Source of the DNA: CAZFVY01 sp964522665
GTDB taxonomy: Bacteria > Verrucomicrobiota > Verrucomicrobiia > Limisphaerales > CAZFVY01
DNA: 64,000 nucleotides
Direction: 5' to 3'
NCBI GenBank assembly: GCA_964522665.1
Contig: CAZFVY010000010.1
Coordinates: 32,376-96,375 of the forward strand
Below are positions 33,744 to 42,598 of this stretch, piece after piece. The notes below the pieces were generated by a model, which made no database searches, was not told where the DNA came from, and saw only the letters and a program-made list of their open reading frames with translations. A program made the position numbers and the translations under genes. Position 1 is the stretch's first letter. Each line of letters opens with the position of its first letter.

Positions 33744-36515
33744 GTGGCACGCAAACGAAAAAACGCGGACGTCCTGAAGATTCCGGGGCCGCACGACTGG
33801 CGCACGACGGACCAGGACGAAATCAACAAGCGGCGGCTCCGGGCGGAAACCGAGCCGTTCATCATCGCGAACCTGAACCCGCGCTATCCGGTCTTCTCGA
33901 ATTTCTCGGTCCGCTCCGGCAGCGGGATGACCTATTCGGTCGAGATTCGCGACTTGCGGGAACGTCAGTACGCGTGCGAATGCGTCGATTTTCGAATCAA
34001 CGGCCTCGGGACCTGCAAACACGTGGAAGCGGTGTTGTTTCAGCTGGCCATGCGGTACCGCAAGCATTTGCGGACGGCTCAAGAGCAGGGTTCTCCGCGG
34101 ATCGAGGTGGCTCCCGACCCGGCTTCCGGCGCCCTGCGCGTCACCCACGGACGCGAGAGTCTGCCGGCGGATTTGGCGCGCTACCTGGACCAGGATGGGC
34201 GCGTGAGCGCCGAAGCGGCGGACGGGTTCGTCGAGCGCCTCAAGCGCGCGGAGCTGCCAAGCCTGCGCGTCTCGCAGGAGGTGGCGCCTTGGTTGGCGCT
34301 CCGGAGCCAGGCGGCGGAGCGCCGGGCGCTGCGGCGCGAGTATGAATTGAAAGTCCAGAGCGGGGAGTGGCCGCCGCAGGAGACGCTGGTTCCGCTCTTC
34401 CCCTACCAAAGGGAGGGAATGCTGCACCTGGCCTTCACGGAACGAGCCTTGCTCGCCGATGAAATGGGCCTGGGCAAGACCATTCAAGCGATTGCGGCGT
34501 GCGCCCTCTTGCATCGCTTGGGCAAGGCGCAACGGGTCCTGGTAGTCACTCCCGCGTCCTTGAAGACGGAATGGGAGGAGCAGATTCAGCGCTTCACCCA
34601 CCTGCCGTACCAATTGGTCTTCGGGGCGCGGCCGGCGCGCTTGGCCGCCTACGCCAAAGCCCCGTTTTTCACCATTGTCAATTACGAGCAAATGACGCCG
34701 GACTCCCTGGATGTCAACGCTCGCCTCGCCCCGGACGTCGTCGTCCTTGACGAGGCGCAACGGATCAAGAATTGGAACACGAAGACCGCGCAAGCCGTCA
34801 AGCGGTTGAACAGCCGTTATGCGTTTGTGCTCACCGGCACGCCGATTGAGAATCGGATCGACGAGATTTACTCGCTGATGGGTTTTCTCAATCCCGCGGT
34901 CCTCGGGCCGCTGTTCCGCTTCAACCGCGATTTTTACGAATTTGATGATCGAGGCCGTCCCGCCAACTACCGGCAACTGGAATTGCTCCACCAGCGGATC
35001 AAGCCGTTCATGCTTCGTCGCCGAAAACTCGAGGTCGAGACCGAATTGCCCGACCGCACTGACCGCACTTTTCTCGTGCCGCTGAGCGATGAGCAGCGAA
35101 ATACGTACGCTGACCATGAGAAAGAGGTCGCCCGCCTCGCGAGCATGGCCAAACGCCGTCCATTGACTCAGCAAGAGCAGGACAAATTGATGCGTGAATT
35201 GGCGATGATGCGCATGGTCTGCGACACCAATTACATTCTGGACCCCAAGGATCGCGTCTGTCCGAAGCTCGGCGAACTGGAGCGCATTCTCGAGGAATGC
35301 CGCGAGAACCTTGAGGTTAAGGTCATCATTTTCTCCGAGTGGGAGCGCATGCTCGAATTGGTGCGGGAACTGTGCGAGCGGATCGACCTTGGTCACGCGT
35401 GGCACACCGGCAGCGTTCCCCAGCGCCGCCGCCGCGCGGAAATCAATCTTTTCAAGAACGACCCGCAATGCCGGGTCTTCCTGAGCACGGATTCCGGCGC
35501 GACCGGGCTGAACCTGCAAACCGCCAGCGTGGTCATCAATTGCGACCTGCCGTGGAACCCGGCCAAGCTCGAGCAGCGGATCGCTCGGGCCTGGCGCAAA
35601 CATCAGACCCGGCCGGTGACCGTGATCCACATTGTTTCTGAAAACACCATTGAGCACAGCATGTTGGGCACGCTCGCCAACAAGCAGGCGCTCGCCGACG
35701 GCGTGCTCGAGATGAAGGGTGATCTGGGGAAAATCAAGCTGCGCGGCGGGCGTCAAGCTTTCCTCGCCCGGCTGGAACAACTGATGGCGCCGCCTCCCGC
35801 CCAAGCCAAGCCGGAAGTCGCCCACCCGCAGCCGCTCCCGGCTGACCGAGCGCTTGCGTTCAGCCGGCAGGCCGAGCGCCTCCTCGGGGGCCTGCTCGTA
35901 AAGTGCGAAGAGCGGTTTCCGCGCGACGGCGCGCACTCCGTCCTGGTGGCCGTCGTCGAACGCGACGCCGCCGTTTGGCGTGAAAAACTCGCGCCCCTCC
36001 ATGAGGAATTGTTCGGGGTCGGAAAGACCGACCCCCTGGCGCCGGTCCGACTGGAGGTGATCGATCGCACGACGGATGAGGCGCTCAAGCGATTGACGGA
36101 AGCCGGGCTGATCGCGCTAGCCACGCGCGCGACTCGTTCGCTCCACCCGGCGCCGGAAGCCGCGGCCATCCCGCCACTCTCCGCTGAAGAGCGGACCCGC
36201 GCGGAAGCACATCGCCACCAAGCGGCGAGGCGACTCAAAATGGCCCGACTCTTGGGCGACGGCGAATTGCTGGAGGAAGCGCGCGCCGCGTTAACGGAGG
36301 CGGGCCTCTGCCTGGGCCGCGGTCTGGCGGTCGAGAATCGCCTGCCAGAACCGTCCAATCTGGAAACCGCCTTGTTGCCGCCTCTTTCGCTCAGCTGGGG
36401 CGATCAACTGTCCCGTCTCCGCGGATTCCAAACCGATCCCGACGCGCCGTGGCCACCCATCGCCGAGGCGTTGCAACGAGTCCTGGAAGCCAAACCTTAT
36501 GCCCCTGCCCGCTGA
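33744..36515 (+). CDS. SWIM zinc finger-SNF2 family DEAD/H helicase
   Basis: The 923-residue protein starts at GTG 33744. An N-terminal SWIM zinc finger (YACECVDFRINGLGTCKHVEA, C-X-C...C-X-H) lies near residue 80. The SNF2 ATPase core follows, with Walker A DEMGLGKTIQA near residue 240, the DEAQ box VVLDEAQRIKN, motif III LTGTPIENR and, in the second RecA lobe, STDSGATGLNLQ and QRIARAWRKHQ. About 240 C-terminal residues are helical and unrecognised. It should be an ATP-driven DNA translocase acting on protein-DNA complexes, in transcription or repair. A TTGACT at 33709 lies upstream without a clear -10 box. Its 3' end overlaps the next gene by 17 bases. Confidence 0.9.
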   Translation: MARKRKNADVLKIPGPHDWRTTDQDEINKRRLRAETEPFIIANLNPRYPVFSNFSVRSGSGMTYSVEIRDLRERQYACECVDFRINGLGTCKHVEAVLFQLAMRYRKHLRTAQEQGSPRIEVAPDPASGALRVTHGRESLPADLARYLDQDGRVSAEAADGFVERLKRAELPSLRVSQEVAPWLALRSQAAERRALRREYELKVQSGEWPPQETLVPLFPYQREGMLHLAFTERALLADEMGLGKTIQAIAACALLHRLGKAQRVLVVTPASLKTEWEEQIQRFTHLPYQLVFGARPARLAAYAKAPFFTIVNYEQMTPDSLDVNARLAPDVVVLDEAQRIKNWNTKTAQAVKRLNSRYAFVLTGTPIENRIDEIYSLMGFLNPAVLGPLFRFNRDFYEFDDRGRPANYRQLELLHQRIKPFMLRRRKLEVETELPDRTDRTFLVPLSDEQRNTYADHEKEVARLASMAKRRPLTQQEQDKLMRELAMMRMVCDTNYILDPKDRVCPKLGELERILEECRENLEVKVIIFSEWERMLELVRELCERIDLGHAWHTGSVPQRRRRAEINLFKNDPQCRVFLSTDSGATGLNLQTASVVINCDLPWNPAKLEQRIARAWRKHQTRPVTVIHIVSENTIEHSMLGTLANKQALADGVLEMKGDLGKIKLRGGRQAFLARLEQLMAPPPAQAKPEVAHPQPLPADRALAFSRQAERLLGGLLVKCEERFPRDGAHSVLVAVVERDAAVWREKLAPLHEELFGVGKTDPLAPVRLEVIDRTTDEALKRLTEAGLIALATRATRSLHPAPEAAAIPPLSAEERTRAEAHRHQAARRLKMARLLGDGELLEEARAALTEAGLCLGRGLAVENRLPEPSNLETALLPPLSLSWGDQLSRLRGFQTDPDAPWPPIAEALQRVLEAKPYAPAR

Positions 36516-37299
36516 TTATCACATGCACACCCCGCTCTGCCGGCACGCCGTCGGCGAGCCGACTGAGTACGCCGCGCACGCCCTGAGCCTAGGGCTGACC
36601 GAGATTGGGATGTCGGACCACAACCCGATGATCCGGGACGACTACGACGATTGGCACATGCGCATCGGCGAATTGGACGAATACGTCGAGAAGGTGGAGA
36701 AAGCGCGGCGTGATCATCCCAGCTTGGCGATCCGGTTGTCGCTGGAGGTCGATTATTTGCCCGGCCATGAGGAATGGATTCGCGAGCTGGCCGCCCGGCA
36801 TCCTTGGGACTACCTCATCGGGTCGGTGCATTACGTGAGCGATTCCTGGGATTTGGATAATCCGAAAAAGCTTTCCGAATGGAAAAAGCGCGACCCGACC
36901 GAAGTCTGGACGACCTATTTCGAAAGGCTGACCCAGGCGGCCGAAGCCAAACTTTTCGAGATCATCGGGCACGCGGACCTGCCGAAAAAATTTTGTTTTT
37001 ACCCGACCACCGACTGCACGCCGGTGTTTGCGCGATTCCTCGAGGCCGCCCAGCGAAACGAAGTCGCCATCGAGTTGAACACGGCCGGCTTGCGCAAGGA
37101 TTGCAAGGAAATCTATCCGAGCCGACAATTTCTGGAACTTGCTTATCAAAAAGGAGTTTGGATTACGTTCGGGTCGGACGCGCACGCTCCGGGCGAGGTG
37201 GGGATGAACTTTACGGAAGCGGTGGAAATGGCGCGCGGCGTGGGCTACCGGGAATGCTGCCGTTTCGAGCGACGCCAAAGGCGGCTGACCGCAATATGA
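36499..37299 (+). CDS. hisJ: PHP-family histidinol-phosphatase
   Basis: The 266-residue protein is a PHP-domain phosphatase of the HisJ/HisK type. Metal ligands are seen in DYHMHTPLCRHA near residue 6, EIGMSDHNP, the Glu of LEVDYLPG, IGSVHY, IIGHADLPKKF and FGSDAHAPGEVG. It would dephosphorylate histidinol phosphate in histidine synthesis. No other his gene is nearby, and PHP enzymes can be promiscuous, so the substrate is probable but not proven. It overlaps the helicase gene by 17 bases, implying coupled transcription. Confidence 0.83.
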   Translation: MPLPADYHMHTPLCRHAVGEPTEYAAHALSLGLTEIGMSDHNPMIRDDYDDWHMRIGELDEYVEKVEKARRDHPSLAIRLSLEVDYLPGHEEWIRELAARHPWDYLIGSVHYVSDSWDLDNPKKLSEWKKRDPTEVWTTYFERLTQAAEAKLFEIIGHADLPKKFCFYPTTDCTPVFARFLEAAQRNEVAIELNTAGLRKDCKEIYPSRQFLELAYQKGVWITFGSDAHAPGEVGMNFTEAVEMARGVGYRECCRFERRQRRLTAI

Positions 37300-37309
37300 A
37301 TAAAATTGC

Positions 37310-37338
37310 TTTACATGCGCCGCCAACTTGCCTAGCAT
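37310..37338 (+). promoter_or_regulatory. Promoter of rpsO-pnp
   Basis: TTTACA at 37310-37315 and TAGCAT at 37333-37338 are separated by 17 bases. The predicted transcription start near 37345 leaves a leader of about 20 bases before the rpsO ATG. Confidence 0.55.
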
Positions 37339-37363
37339 CAGTTTTTTATCGAACGACTAAGAG

Positions 37364-37633
37364 ATGATCGAAAGTATGGAAGCGAAAGCAAAAACGATTG
37401 AAGAGTATCGGATTCACGAGCGCGACACGGGCTCCGCGGACGTGCAAGTTGCCCTGCTGACCGAGCGAATCAATTTATTGACCGGACACCTTCAAAAGAA
37501 CCAGAAGGATCACAGTTCCCGCCGTGGGCTGTTGATGATGGTCGGCCAGCGCCGGCGATTGTTGGACTACCTCCACCAGACCGACACGCCGCGGTATCAA
37601 GCGTTGACCAAGAAGTTGAAACTCCGCAAGTAA
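37364..37633 (+). CDS. rpsO: 30S ribosomal protein S15
   Basis: The 89-residue protein is S15, with the conserved DTGSADVQVALLTERINLLTGHL and KDHSSRRGLLMMVGQRRRLLDYL helices that contact 16S rRNA helices 20 and 22. The full-length match is collinear with the family. The start could be ATG 37364 (MIES) or the next Met (MEAK) four codons later. pnp follows, the same order as in many bacteria. Confidence 0.95.
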   Translation: MIESMEAKAKTIEEYRIHERDTGSADVQVALLTERINLLTGHLQKNQKDHSSRRGLLMMVGQRRRLLDYLHQTDTPRYQALTKKLKLRK

Positions 37634-37776
37634 CCTCTTTCGCCGCACGTCGAGTTTTTCGTGCCGTTGATTCAATTTTATAGGGCAGACCTCGTGTTGG
37701 GATTACCAAAGAATGGACCGGTAAGCGCGATCCGGTTCATGCTGTCCTGCCCCCACCCACATCGCGCATGAAAACC

Positions 37777-37853
37777 TGCCCGTTGGCGCTGGGAAATTTC
37801 ATCCAGCTTCCTGTCTCAGGAGGCTGGCTGAAGTTCCTCTGAGCCGACGGGCA
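37777..37853 (+). ncRNA. Long pnp leader hairpin, probable RNase III-type autoregulatory stem
   Basis: Nested inverted repeats form one extended stem-loop just upstream of pnp. The outer arms are TGCCCGTTGGC at 37777-37787 and GCCGACGGGCA at 37843-37853. The inner arms are CCAGCTTCCTG at 37803-37813 and CAGGAGGCTGG at 37817-37827, with a 3-base loop. Each pair of arms differs from perfect complementarity only by a G-U wobble. The middle parts (GGAAATT with AAGTTCC) add another short helix. In Escherichia coli a comparable double-stranded pnp leader is cut by RNase III and then targeted by PNPase to lower its own synthesis; that role here is inferred from position and structure. Confidence 0.65.
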
Positions 37854-37870
37854 TTTAGCTTATTACCACC

Positions 37871-40012
37871 ATGTCTGAAAAAATCACGTTCCAAGTCGGG
37901 ACACAACAAATCACCATTGAAACCGGCAAGCTCGCCAAACAGGCGGATGGCGCCGTGACGGTGCAACTCGGAGAAACCATCGTCCTCGTCGCGGCCGTCG
38001 CCGCCACGAACGCCAAGCCTGGCCAGGACTTCTTCCCCCTCACGGTGGACTATCGCGAAAAGGCCGCGGCGGTTGGCAAGTTCCCGGGCGGTTATTTCAA
38101 GCGTGAAGGCCGGCCGACGGAAAAAGAGATTCTCACCTGCCGCATGATCGACCGCCCGATCCGGCCCCTGTTCCCGAAAGGTTGGTACAACGAGGTGCAA
38201 GTGCAGAGCGTCCTGTTGAGCGCGGATGGCGAGAATGATCCCGATATGCTCAGCATGATCGGGGCTTCCGCGGCGCTGATGGTGAGTGACATCCCCTGGG
38301 CTGGACCGATCGGCGCGGTGCGCATTGGCCGGGTCAAGGGCCAGTTCATCGCCAATCCGACGCACACCGAAATGAAGGAGAGCGACCTTGATTTGGTTTA
38401 CGTCGGCAACGCGACCGATCTCGTGATGTTCGAAGGTTCCGCGAAGGAAATCACCGAGGCGGACTTCAACGCCGCCCTACTTTTCGGGCACGAATCCTGC
38501 AAGCCGATCATCGCCGCCCAAAACGAACTCGCGCAGCGCGTCAACAAGGCCAAGCGCGCGATCACGCTCAACATCGTGCCCGAGGAAATCCTTAAAGAGG
38601 CCAAAACGCTGGCGGGAGACCGCATGGTGGCGGCCCTCCTTACCCCTGGAAAACTCGCGCGCGAATCCGCCTGCAAGGCGCTGGCGGACGAGGTCGGCAA
38701 GAAACTGGTCGAAAAGTTCACCGCGGAAAAAGTCACCGACTTTGTGCTCAAGGACGCCTTCTACTACATGCAGAAGGAAGGCGTGCGAGCGCTGATTCTG
38801 GAAAGCAAGAAGCGGCTCGACGGCCGGAATTTCGAGCAGGTGCGCCCGATCTCATCGGAGGTTGGCCTCCTGCCCCGCGCCCACGGTTCCGCCATCTTCG
38901 CCCGCGGCGAAACCCAGGCGGTCGTGCTGGCGACCCTTGGCACCTCGGAGGACGCGCAAGAGTTTGACGCCTACACCGGCGGCACGACGGAGAAGCCGTT
39001 CATTCTGCACTACAATTTCCCGAATTTCTCGGTCGGCGAAACCGGCCGCATCAGCGGTCCCGGCCGCCGCGAAATCGGCCACGGCGCCTTGGCTGAGCGG
39101 TCCCTCGAGCCGATGGTGCCGCTGGCGGCGTTCCCGTACGCGATCCGCGTCACCTGCGAGATCATGGAATCGAACGGCTCCACTTCGATGGCGTCGGTCT
39201 GCGGCGGCACCCTGGCGCTGATGGACGCGGGTGTTCCGATGATCCGTCCCGTGGCCGGCATCAGCGTCGGCATTTGCACCGACACCGACGATCACCACGC
39301 CATCACGCGCTACGAATTGCTGACGGACATCATTGGCTGGGAAGACGCCTTCTGCGATATGGACTGCAAGATCGCGGGCACCGACAAGGGCATCACCGGC
39401 TTTCAACTCGACCTCAAATTGCCCGGCCTGCCCCATCGCATCATGGCCGAGGCCGTCGAACGAGCCCGTGTCGCGCGGTTATTCATCCTCACGGAAATGG
39501 GCAAGACCTTGTCGGCGCCGCGCGCTGAACTGAGCAAGTACGCCCCGCGCATTTTGACCCTGAAAATCAATCCGGAAAAGATCGGACTTTTGATCGGGCC
39601 GGGTGGAAAGAACATCAAACGCATCGTCGAAGAATCTGGTTGTGAGATCAACATCGAAGACGATGGCAGCGTGAAGATCTACTCGGTCTCCGCCGAAGGC
39701 ATGAAAATCGCCCGCGAGGCAATCGAAGGGATGTCGGCGGAAATCGAAGTCGGCAAGATCTACCGCGGCAAGGTTGTCACGATCAAGGAATTCGGCTGCT
39801 TCGTCGAGGTATTCCCCGGCAAAGACGGTCTTTGCCACATTAGCGAATTGGCCAATTTCCGCGTCAAGCAAACGGAAGACATCGTCAAAATGGGCGATGA
39901 AATCTGGGTCAAGTGCATCGGCGTGGATGAAAAAGGCCGCGTCAAGCTTTCCCGCAAGGCCGCCATGGCTGAACGCGATAAAGAAATGGCCGATAAGAAT
40001 CAGGCCAGCTAA
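37871..40012 (+). CDS. pnp: Polyribonucleotide nucleotidyltransferase (PNPase)
   Basis: The 713-residue protein has the full PNPase order: RNase PH domain 1 (residues ~10-140), an all-helical linker, RNase PH domain 2 (~315-450, with GPGRREIGHGALAERSL and the catalytic GTDKGITGFQLDLK region), a KH domain (~555-610, GLLIGPGGKNIKRIVEESG) and an S1 domain (~620-690, VGKIYRGKVVTIKEFGCFVEV). It degrades RNA phosphorolytically from the 3' end. The start follows the leader hairpin by 18 bases with no strong Shine-Dalgarno site; a purine-rich AGGAGG is buried in the hairpin at 37819-37824. Confidence 0.96.
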   Translation: MSEKITFQVGTQQITIETGKLAKQADGAVTVQLGETIVLVAAVAATNAKPGQDFFPLTVDYREKAAAVGKFPGGYFKREGRPTEKEILTCRMIDRPIRPLFPKGWYNEVQVQSVLLSADGENDPDMLSMIGASAALMVSDIPWAGPIGAVRIGRVKGQFIANPTHTEMKESDLDLVYVGNATDLVMFEGSAKEITEADFNAALLFGHESCKPIIAAQNELAQRVNKAKRAITLNIVPEEILKEAKTLAGDRMVAALLTPGKLARESACKALADEVGKKLVEKFTAEKVTDFVLKDAFYYMQKEGVRALILESKKRLDGRNFEQVRPISSEVGLLPRAHGSAIFARGETQAVVLATLGTSEDAQEFDAYTGGTTEKPFILHYNFPNFSVGETGRISGPGRREIGHGALAERSLEPMVPLAAFPYAIRVTCEIMESNGSTSMASVCGGTLALMDAGVPMIRPVAGISVGICTDTDDHHAITRYELLTDIIGWEDAFCDMDCKIAGTDKGITGFQLDLKLPGLPHRIMAEAVERARVARLFILTEMGKTLSAPRAELSKYAPRILTLKINPEKIGLLIGPGGKNIKRIVEESGCEINIEDDGSVKIYSVSAEGMKIAREAIEGMSAEIEVGKIYRGKVVTIKEFGCFVEVFPGKDGLCHISELANFRVKQTEDIVKMGDEIWVKCIGVDEKGRVKLSRKAAMAERDKEMADKNQAS

Positions 40013-40061
40013 TCCACTTTTTTATTGCCTGAGGCGGCCGGACGCGCTAGGACATGGGGGC

Positions 40062-40319
40062 ATGTTCAGCGACCCAACCAATGTATTCCTAATCATTGTT
40101 GCGTCCGGCGCCTTAGTTTTTACAGGCTACCTTATCCTGGACTACTTTTCCCACGCCGCGGTCACCTCGCGGCGGAGGCGAAGACGTTACGTGGATAAGC
40201 TCAAAAAAGTGAGGGAGCACCAGAAAGAACGCGGCGCCGCGGAATCGGCGTCCGACTCCCAGCCTGAACGATCCGGCTCTTCAGCCGCGTCGGCGTCGTC
40301 GCGCGGTCAGATCGCCTAA
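40062..40319 (+). CDS. Small single-pass membrane protein
   Basis: An 85-residue frame starts at ATG 40062. It has an N-terminal membrane segment (VFLIIVASGALVFTGYLILDYF), a strongly basic stretch (SRRRRRRYVDKLKKVREHQKER) and a Ser-rich tail. The charge pattern predicts the N terminus outside and the basic tail in the cytoplasm. I know no family. The gap to pnp is 49 bases, so it may be cotranscribed with rpsO-pnp; a membrane anchor for RNA decay is a speculative reading of that position. Confidence 0.6.
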   Translation: MFSDPTNVFLIIVASGALVFTGYLILDYFSHAAVTSRRRRRRYVDKLKKVREHQKERGAAESASDSQPERSGSSAASASSRGQIA

Positions 40320-40460
40320 ATCTCCGCCCGTTCCTCGCGCCGTCATCCGATGGGGTGACGGGCGCGCCGTCGGAGACGGTTAGTCGAGCGGCGCCGGAAT
40401 GGGCTTTTCGGCTGGCCGCAGGCTGATTGATCGACGGCGCCGTCACCTCCCTACGAGCTT

Positions 40461-40763
40461 ATGGCGTTACCCGAATTCTTCCGCGTGCAAAACGATGGCG
40501 TCGTTCTCGCCGTCAAACTTCAGCCACGGGCGTCACGGAACGCGATTGGCGAACCGATCGGCGCCGAGCTACGGGTTTGGGTCTCGGCGCCGCCGGTTGA
40601 TTCGGCCGCGAATGACGCTTTGCTGCGTCTGCTGGCGGAGACGCTGGGCTGCGCGCGGTCCCAGGTCGAACTGATCCGCGGACGGGCCTCCCGGCGCAAA
40701 CAAATCAAATTGCACGGCATTGCCGCCGAAGCGGCGTTCGCGAAACTCTTTCCCGCCCAGTAA
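40461..40763 (+). CDS. DUF167 (YggU-like) protein
   Basis: The 100-residue protein matches the DUF167/YggU family, with LAVKLQPRASRNAI near residue 16, VWVSAPPVDSAANDALLRLLAE and VELIRGRASRRKQIKLHG. The fold is a small alpha/beta domain; the molecular role is unknown. Members are often encoded near membrane or division genes. It ends 17 bases before the -35 box of the next gene. Confidence 0.85.
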   Translation: MALPEFFRVQNDGVVLAVKLQPRASRNAIGEPIGAELRVWVSAPPVDSAANDALLRLLAETLGCARSQVELIRGRASRRKQIKLHGIAAEAAFAKLFPAQ

Positions 40764-40780
40764 AAACCGACCGCGAACGG

Positions 40781-40810
40781 TTGACAGCCCCCGCCGGCCG
40801 ACTGGATAGT
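40781..40810 (+). promoter_or_regulatory. Promoter of the ATP-grasp/folP/cdaA/cdaR/glmM operon
   Basis: TTGACA at 40781-40786 and GATAGT at 40805-40810 are 18 bases apart. The GTG start codon of the first gene begins at 40818, 7 bases past the -10 box, so the transcript is predicted to be leaderless or nearly so. Confidence 0.6.
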
Positions 40811-40817
40811 CTAGCGC

Positions 40818-41762
40818 GTGACTCGGGTTTATGACGTTGCGATGACGCACAAGCTGGACGCGGACGATTTCTTCATCCACCGCGTGCAGAGAGCTTGCGC
40901 CGAACGCGGCCTGAATTTTTTCCTGATCGAACCGACCTGGGTCGAGAATTTCTACGACCTAACCACCCGCGGCGCGATCTGGACCCGCGTCCTGCTCAAT
41001 CTGCACAGCGAGCATCATCGACCCGACGACATCTATCATCGCCTGATTCGCCTCGCGGCGGAACGCCAAACGAAGGTGATCGACCCACCCGAGATCGCTT
41101 TGGCCGCGTTCGACAAAGCGCGTTTACACCAGCACCTGATCACCGCCGGCCTCGGTGTCCCCCCAACGGTGATTGTCCGACGGGATCAGTTCCCCGACTT
41201 CAAGTTGACGGAATCGGAACGCAACATGCTTGGAACCCCTTTCGTCATCAAACCGAGCCTCGGTTACGGCCGGCGCGGTGTCGTTTTGGACGCGACCAGC
41301 GAAGCCGACCTGGCCCGTTCGCTGGCGGCGTGGCCGGATCCGAATTACCTCTTCCAAAAGTTGATTCTGCCCCGCTCGCTAGGCGCTGATCCGGCATATT
41401 TTCGGGTGTTTTACGTCTTTGGATCGACGTGGTGCTGCTGGTGGAACTGCTTCACCGATCGTTATCGGTCGATCTCCTCGGATGAGGCGGCGACATTGGA
41501 CCTGACGGCGTTGCAGGCCATCGTCCACCGCGTCGCCGGTTTAACCGGGATGAATTTTTTTTCGAGCGAAATCGCGCAAACGGAGTCTGGTAACTACGTG
41601 CTAATTGATTACGTCAACGATCAATGCCATCTGCTGACTCAAACCGCCAACCCGCAAATCGGGGTGCCCGACGAGATCGTGGCCGCGATCGCGGAACGCC
41701 TCGTCACCGCGGCGCATGGGCTGATCACCAACGTCGCGGAAAACCGCCCCGCGCGCCCATGA
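40818..41762 (+). CDS. ATP-grasp family protein of unknown substrate
   Basis: The 314-residue protein has an ATP-grasp fold. The pre-ATP domain includes WVENFYDLTTRGAIWTRVLLN. The ATP-binding lysine and Gly loop lie in GTPFVIKPSLGYGRRGV near residue 140, and the metal-binding C-terminal motif is SGNYVLIDYVNDQCHL. It resembles RimK/tubulin-tyrosine-ligase-like ATP-grasp enzymes that make amide bonds. GTG is the start, directly behind its promoter. The stop overlaps the folP start (ATGA), so it is the first gene of the operon and probably works in the same cell-envelope or folate context, though the substrate is unknown. Confidence 0.8.
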   Translation: MTRVYDVAMTHKLDADDFFIHRVQRACAERGLNFFLIEPTWVENFYDLTTRGAIWTRVLLNLHSEHHRPDDIYHRLIRLAAERQTKVIDPPEIALAAFDKARLHQHLITAGLGVPPTVIVRRDQFPDFKLTESERNMLGTPFVIKPSLGYGRRGVVLDATSEADLARSLAAWPDPNYLFQKLILPRSLGADPAYFRVFYVFGSTWCCWWNCFTDRYRSISSDEAATLDLTALQAIVHRVAGLTGMNFFSSEIAQTESGNYVLIDYVNDQCHLLTQTANPQIGVPDEIVAAIAERLVTAAHGLITNVAENRPARP

Positions 41763-42598
41763 AACTGCGGGCCGGCATTTACCAACTCGCCTTCCCCCGC
41801 CCCACTTTGGTCATGGGGATCGTGAATGTGACCCCCGATTCATTTTCTGACGGCGGTCAGTTCTTCGACGCGACCGCGGCGATTGCGCACGGACGAGAGC
41901 TGGCGCGGCAAGGCGCGGACTTGATCGACGTCGGCGGCGAATCGACCCGCCCGAACGCGGGGCCGGTCAGCGTCGAGGAAGAAATCCGGCGCGTGGTCCC
42001 GGTGATCGGCTCGTTGGCGGCCGAATTGAGCGTTCCCATTTCGGTGGACACCAACAAGCCCGCGGTCGCGCGCGCCGCCCTCGCGGCCGGCGCCACCATC
42101 GTCAACGACGTGTGCGCGAATCGCAGCGCGCCGGAAATGTGGGAGGTGGCCGCGGCGGCGGGCGCGGGTTACGTGTGCATGCACATGCAAGGCGACCCGC
42201 CGAACATGCAAACCAATCCGACCTATCAAGACGTCGTCCGGGAGGTGGCGGAATTCTTCCAGGACCGGCTTGAACGACTCACGGCCGCCGGCCTTGAATC
42301 GGATCAGATAGTTCTGGACATCGGCATTGGATTCGGCAAAACCGTGGAGCACAATTTGAAACTGCTCGGGGGTCTGCGCCATTTTGGAAAGTTCGAGCGG
42401 CCGCTGATGTGCGGGATTTCGCGCAAATCATTCCTCGGGAGCCTCCTGGGGGTGGAGGTTGCGGCGCGGCTGCCCGCTAGTCTCGCCGGCGCCTGCTGGG
42501 CGGTCTGCGCGGGCGCGCATATCGTACGAACCCATGACGTGGCGCCGACGGTCCAGGCGCTACGCCTGACCGAGGCCCTCCAGGGCGAAAGCAATTAA
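41759..42598 (+). CDS. folP: Dihydropteroate synthase
   Basis: The 279-residue TIM-barrel enzyme has the two DHPS signatures: MGIVNVTPDSFSDGG near residue 20 and GADLIDVGGESTRPNA near residue 55. The pterin site residues are in ISVDTNKPAVARAAL, VNDVCA and CGISRKSFLG. It condenses p-aminobenzoate with dihydropterin pyrophosphate in folate synthesis and is the sulfonamide target. The start at 41759 overlaps the upstream stop by 4 bases, and its TAA shares a base with the cdaA ATG (TAATG). Longer in-frame starts inside the upstream gene add unconserved sequence. Confidence 0.94.
   Translation: MKLRAGIYQLAFPRPTLVMGIVNVTPDSFSDGGQFFDATAAIAHGRELARQGADLIDVGGESTRPNAGPVSVEEEIRRVVPVIGSLAAELSVPISVDTNKPAVARAALAAGATIVNDVCANRSAPEMWEVAAAAGAGYVCMHMQGDPPNMQTNPTYQDVVREVAEFFQDRLERLTAAGLESDQIVLDIGIGFGKTVEHNLKLLGGLRHFGKFERPLMCGISRKSFLGSLLGVEVAARLPASLAGACWAVCAGAHIVRTHDVAPTVQALRLTEALQGESN

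Noticed and set aside
33663..36002. 779-residue open frame on the minus strand
   Set aside because: It is fully antisense to the SNF2 helicase, whose motifs are intact; long antisense frames are expected at this G+C content, and its translation has no recognisable domain.
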